Source: Streptomyces sp. Go-475 | Lineage (GTDB): Bacteria > Actinomycetota > Actinomycetes > Streptomycetales > Streptomycetaceae | Length of the DNA stretch: 64,000 nt | Assembly: GCF_003330845.1 (NCBI RefSeq) | Contig: NZ_CP026121.1 | Coordinates: 3,081,501 to 3,145,500 of the forward strand | Direction of reading: 5' to 3' | Part shown: positions 61,727 to 64,000 of the stretch, piece by piece | Position numbering within the stretch: position 1 is the stretch's first letter | How the letters are laid out: the number at the start of each line of letters is the position of its first letter | Position numbers and translations under genes: made by a program | The notes under the pieces: generated by a model | Seen by the model: only the letters and a program-made list of their open reading frames with translations | What the model was told of the DNA's origin: nothing | Database searches by the model: none

Positions 61727-62538
61727 GTCCAGCCTTCCTGCTGCTGCTCTTCTTCCGGCACGACGGGACCGGGGTCCGCCCCCGGCGGTACGGGGCCGGA
61801 CCGCGCCGCCGGATTGATCAGCGCTTGATACGGCCCCACGGCACGGGTACCCAGTCGGCGCAGCGCCGCCCACATCGTCACTTGGTTGGCCGAGATCACC
61901 GGGATGCGCAGCTCCGCCTCCAACTGGGGGATCACGTCGTAGGTGGGCAGGTTGGTGCAGCTGATGAACAGCGCGTCGGCGTCGCCGCGGACGGCCTGGC
62001 GGGCCATGTCCACGACCTCCCGGTAGGGCACCTTCCAGATGTGCCGGGTCAGGCCCATGAAGGCGCAGCCGGAGATCGCGACGCCGGCCTGGGCGACGTA
62101 GGCCTCCAGGGCCTGCGTGACCGAGACCGTGTACGGCGTGACCAGCGCGACCCGCCGGACGTCCAGCTCCACCAGGGCTTCCAGCAGGGCGCCGGAGGTG
62201 GTGATCGCCGGGACGGCACCGGCCCGGCTCATCGCCTCGCACATCGCCCGCTCGCCCATGACGCCGCCGACGAAGCTGCCCGACGTGCAGGCGTAGGCGA
62301 TGACCTCGGGGGCGATCGCGTTGAGCGTGCGGACCGCCTCGCTCAGCGTCTCGTGCTCGCTGACCAGGCGGGCGAGGTCGAGACTGACCTCGACCGGCAC
62401 GTACGGCGTGCGTGTCATGTGCAGGGAGACCCCGTCCGGCACCCAGCGCCACAGTTCGCGGTCGAGTGCGAAGTCGAAGGGGGCGACGACGCCGACCCCG
62501 CGCTGCGGGCTGGGCCCGCCGAGAAATGAGACGTCCAT
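61723..62538 (-). CDS. Asp/Glu-racemase superfamily protein (maleate-isomerase-like), two-cysteine form
   Basis: The 271-residue protein VGVVAPFDFALDRELWRWVPDGV, VIAYACTSGSFVGG (Cys about 83) and ALFISCTNLPTYDVI (Cys about 196) carries both catalytic cysteines. It ends VISANQVTMWAALRRLG, paralogous to the downstream gene. Family members interconvert stereo- or cis/trans-isomers of dicarboxylic acids or hydantoins. Its ATG at 62538 follows GAGG. The C-terminal tail (PPGADPGPVVPEEEQQQEGW) is unstructured. Divergent from the dehydrogenase gene. Confidence 0.85.
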   Translation of the reverse strand: MDVSFLGGPSPQRGVGVVAPFDFALDRELWRWVPDGVSLHMTRTPYVPVEVSLDLARLVSEHETLSEAVRTLNAIAPEVIAYACTSGSFVGGVMGERAMCEAMSRAGAVPAITTSGALLEALVELDVRRVALVTPYTVSVTQALEAYVAQAGVAISGCAFMGLTRHIWKVPYREVVDMARQAVRGDADALFISCTNLPTYDVIPQLEAELRIPVISANQVTMWAALRRLGTRAVGPYQALINPAARSGPVPPGADPGPVVPEEEQQQEGWT

Positions 62539-62735
62539 GGCAGGCACCGGCCTCACGCTGGGCAACGAGTGTGCAACGGATCGTGGGAACGCCCGTGTTG
62601 ACGACGGTAGGTTCGGGTGCGAGCGTGGTCAATCCGCCCGGATCATTCCTTGGTCAACACCGTGTTAACTCGTCGTCACCGGCCGCCTCCCGAAGGCCGG
62701 CCGCCCCCGCCGCACGGCTGGAGAAACGGCTGCTC

Positions 62736-63683
62736 ATGCCCACCCCCACCCTGCTCGTTCTGGACGCCGAACCCCTCCCCCGCCTCGGTCACCTCACCGG
62801 CCGCGCCCGTGTCGAACACACCGATGCGGCGGGGCTCGCGGAGCATCTCCCGCGCGCGGATGTACTGCTGGTGTGGGACTTCACCTCGCGCGCCGTGCGG
62901 GACGCCTGGCCGGGCGAGGGCCCCCGGCCGCGCTGGGTGCACACGGCGAGCGCCGGCGTGGACCACCTCATGTGTCCGGAACTCGCCGCCTCCGACACGG
63001 TGGTGACGAACGCGCGGGGCATCTTCGACCAGCCGATCGCCGAGTACGTCGCCGCGCTCGTGCTGGCGATGGCCAAGGACCTGCCGCGCACGCTGGAACT
63101 GCAGCGGGAGCGGACCTGGCGGCACCGCGAGTCGCACAAGGTCGCCGGGACCCGGGCCGTGGTGGTCGGTTCCGGACCGATCGGCCGGGCGATCGCCGGC
63201 ACGCTCGAGGCGCTGGGCGTCACGACCGCGCTCGTGGGCCGCGCCCCGCGCCCCGGCGTGCACGGCCCGGAAAACCTGGACCGGCTGCTGGCGCGCGCCG
63301 ACTGGGTGATCGCGGCCGCGCCGCTCACCGAGCAGACGCACGGCATGTTCGACGCCCGCCGCTTCGGCGTGATGCAGCCGTCCGCCCGCTTCGTGAACAT
63401 CGGCCGGGGCCAGCTCGTCGTCGAGGACGACCTCGCCGACGCCCTGACCAAGCGCTGGATCGCGGGCGCCGCGCTGGACGTCTTCGCCGACGAACCCCTG
63501 ACCCCCGACAGCCCGTTGTGGCGGCTCCCGGGCCTGATCGTGTCGCCCCACATGAGCGGCGACACGATCGGCTGGCGGGACGACCTCGGCGCGCAGTTCG
63601 TGGAACTGTACGAGCTGTGGGAGGCCGGCAAGCCGCTGGTGAACGTGGTCGACAAACAGCGTGGGTATGTACCGGGCCACTGA
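62736..63683 (+). CDS. D-2-hydroxyacid dehydrogenase (NAD-dependent)
   Basis: The 315-residue protein has the two-domain fold. Substrate domain with VHTASAGVDHL and ARGIFDQPIAEYVAALVLAMAKDL; NAD site VVVGSGPIGRAIAGTLEALG (about 135); catalytic Arg in FVNIGRGQLV, Glu in FADEPLTP and His in VSPHMSGDT. It is complete. The ATG is preceded by GGAGAAAC. Reduces 2-oxo acids to D-2-hydroxy acids; substrate is unknown but neighbours suggest dicarboxylate or amide catabolism. Confidence 0.9.
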   Translation: MPTPTLLVLDAEPLPRLGHLTGRARVEHTDAAGLAEHLPRADVLLVWDFTSRAVRDAWPGEGPRPRWVHTASAGVDHLMCPELAASDTVVTNARGIFDQPIAEYVAALVLAMAKDLPRTLELQRERTWRHRESHKVAGTRAVVVGSGPIGRAIAGTLEALGVTTALVGRAPRPGVHGPENLDRLLARADWVIAAAPLTEQTHGMFDARRFGVMQPSARFVNIGRGQLVVEDDLADALTKRWIAGAALDVFADEPLTPDSPLWRLPGLIVSPHMSGDTIGWRDDLGAQFVELYELWEAGKPLVNVVDKQRGYVPGH

Positions 63684-63700
63684 CGTTCCTGGGAGGGTGG

Positions 63701-64000
63701 ATGACCGAGCTCACCGAGCTGACCGCCGTACGGCTCCTCGACGGCTACCGCGAGGGCGAGTGGAGTCCCGTGGAGGCCACGCGGGCGGCGCTGGAGCGGG
63801 CCGAGGCGATCCAGCCGGAGGTGAACGCCTTCGTCCGGCTGACCGCCGAGGACGCGCTGGCCCGGGCCCGGGAGTCGGAGGAGCGATGGCGGCGCGGTGA
63901 GCCCCGGGGGCTGCTGGACGGGGTGCCGGTCACCGTCAAGGACATCCTGCTGCTGCGCGGGGCGCCGACCCTGCGCGGGTCGAAGGCCGTGGATCCGGCC
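63701..64000 (+). CDS. Amidase (amidase signature family), 3' end outside window
   Basis: The first 100 codons are visible. ATG 63701 follows GGGAGGGTGG, 17 nt after the dehydrogenase stop, so the two are co-transcribed. The N-terminus LTAVRLLDGYREGEWSPVEATRAALERAEAIQPEVNAFVRLTAEDALARA is followed by the amidase hallmark LDGVPVTVKDIL, which holds the catalytic-triad lysine; the two serines lie beyond the window. Together with the two racemase-family genes it suggests breakdown of a cyclic amide or dicarboxylic amide; this is inference. Confidence 0.9.
   Translation, partial: MTELTELTAVRLLDGYREGEWSPVEATRAALERAEAIQPEVNAFVRLTAEDALARARESEERWRRGEPRGLLDGVPVTVKDILLLRGAPTLRGSKAVDPA

Overview
The window is high-GC DNA with dense, short-spaced genes, GTG/TTG starts and a rare in-frame TTA codon in an AdpA orthologue. 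Together with a desferrioxamine locus and a Ceb cellobiose locus, this is diagnostic of Streptomyces. The order leucine-catabolism genes, desEF-desABCD, glmS, adpA, ornA, cebR-cebEFG-bglC matches what I know of the S. coelicolor chromosomal core, so this is core chromosome with a few inserted or decayed accessory pieces. Identifications rest on reading motifs and lengths; no database search was run.

Layout. (1) 1-5373: operon for acyl-CoA carboxylase beta (cut by the window edge), biotin-bearing alpha, HMG-CoA lyase and acyl-CoA dehydrogenase (leucine/isovalerate degradation). (2) 5543-7546: a lone GT2 glycosyltransferase. (3) 7639-14953: desferrioxamine uptake (desE, desF) and synthesis (desA-desD), each part behind a near-perfect iron box and closed by a strong terminator. 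(4) 14973-15797: decayed TnpB. (5) 15838-22577: DUF4429/SHOCT protein, Tat metallophosphoesterase, glmS with its small partner, YaaH-type membrane protein, universal stress protein, small membrane protein. (6) 22955-25407: adpA (TTA codon 225), a repeat-filled gap, and oligoribonuclease. (7) tRNA-His and a NUDIX hydrolase. (8) 26330-32680: cebR, cebEFG and bglC with two CebR boxes.

(9) 32713-41948, minus strand: an apparent six-gene operon. It starts with a sugar ABC importer lacking its own ATPase and a GH36 alpha-galactosidase. Only 23 nt further comes a small Trypco2-type protein overlapping a 1452-residue trypsin-NACHT-helical-repeat protein with all key residues intact. This looks like a biological-conflict module and is one of the two most interesting systems here. 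(10) 42175-48837: two-component system, secreted protein, spermidine-synthase-like protein, hypothetical protein, NsdA-like TPR regulator, histidine phosphatase. (11) 49028-53967: PAP2/IPC-synthase-like membrane protein, then a tightly coupled three-gene cassette: Cas4/RecB-like nuclease with an apparent Fe-S cysteine set, an unknown 530-residue protein and an Upf1-like SF1 helicase. The combination resembles a Dna2 enzyme split over three chains and is the second candidate system. (12) 54090-56636: a small protein, a primase/polymerase-like protein whose stop codon lies inside tRNA-Lys, and a secreted M6-type metalloprotease. (13) 56902-60904: CdgA-like PAS-GGDEF-EAL protein, a luciferase-like oxidoreductase and small membrane proteins. 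(14) 60995-64000: two coupled Asp/Glu-racemase-family proteins divergent from a D-2-hydroxyacid dehydrogenase and an amidase cut by the window end.

How genes work together: iron-responsive siderophore synthesis and uptake sit beside each other. Two carbohydrate importers pair with intracellular glycosidases and probably share an ATPase encoded elsewhere (MsiK in Streptomyces). Developmental control appears through AdpA, OrnA and CdgA. A recurring structural theme is short tandem duplication at gene 3' ends, several spanning the stop codon.
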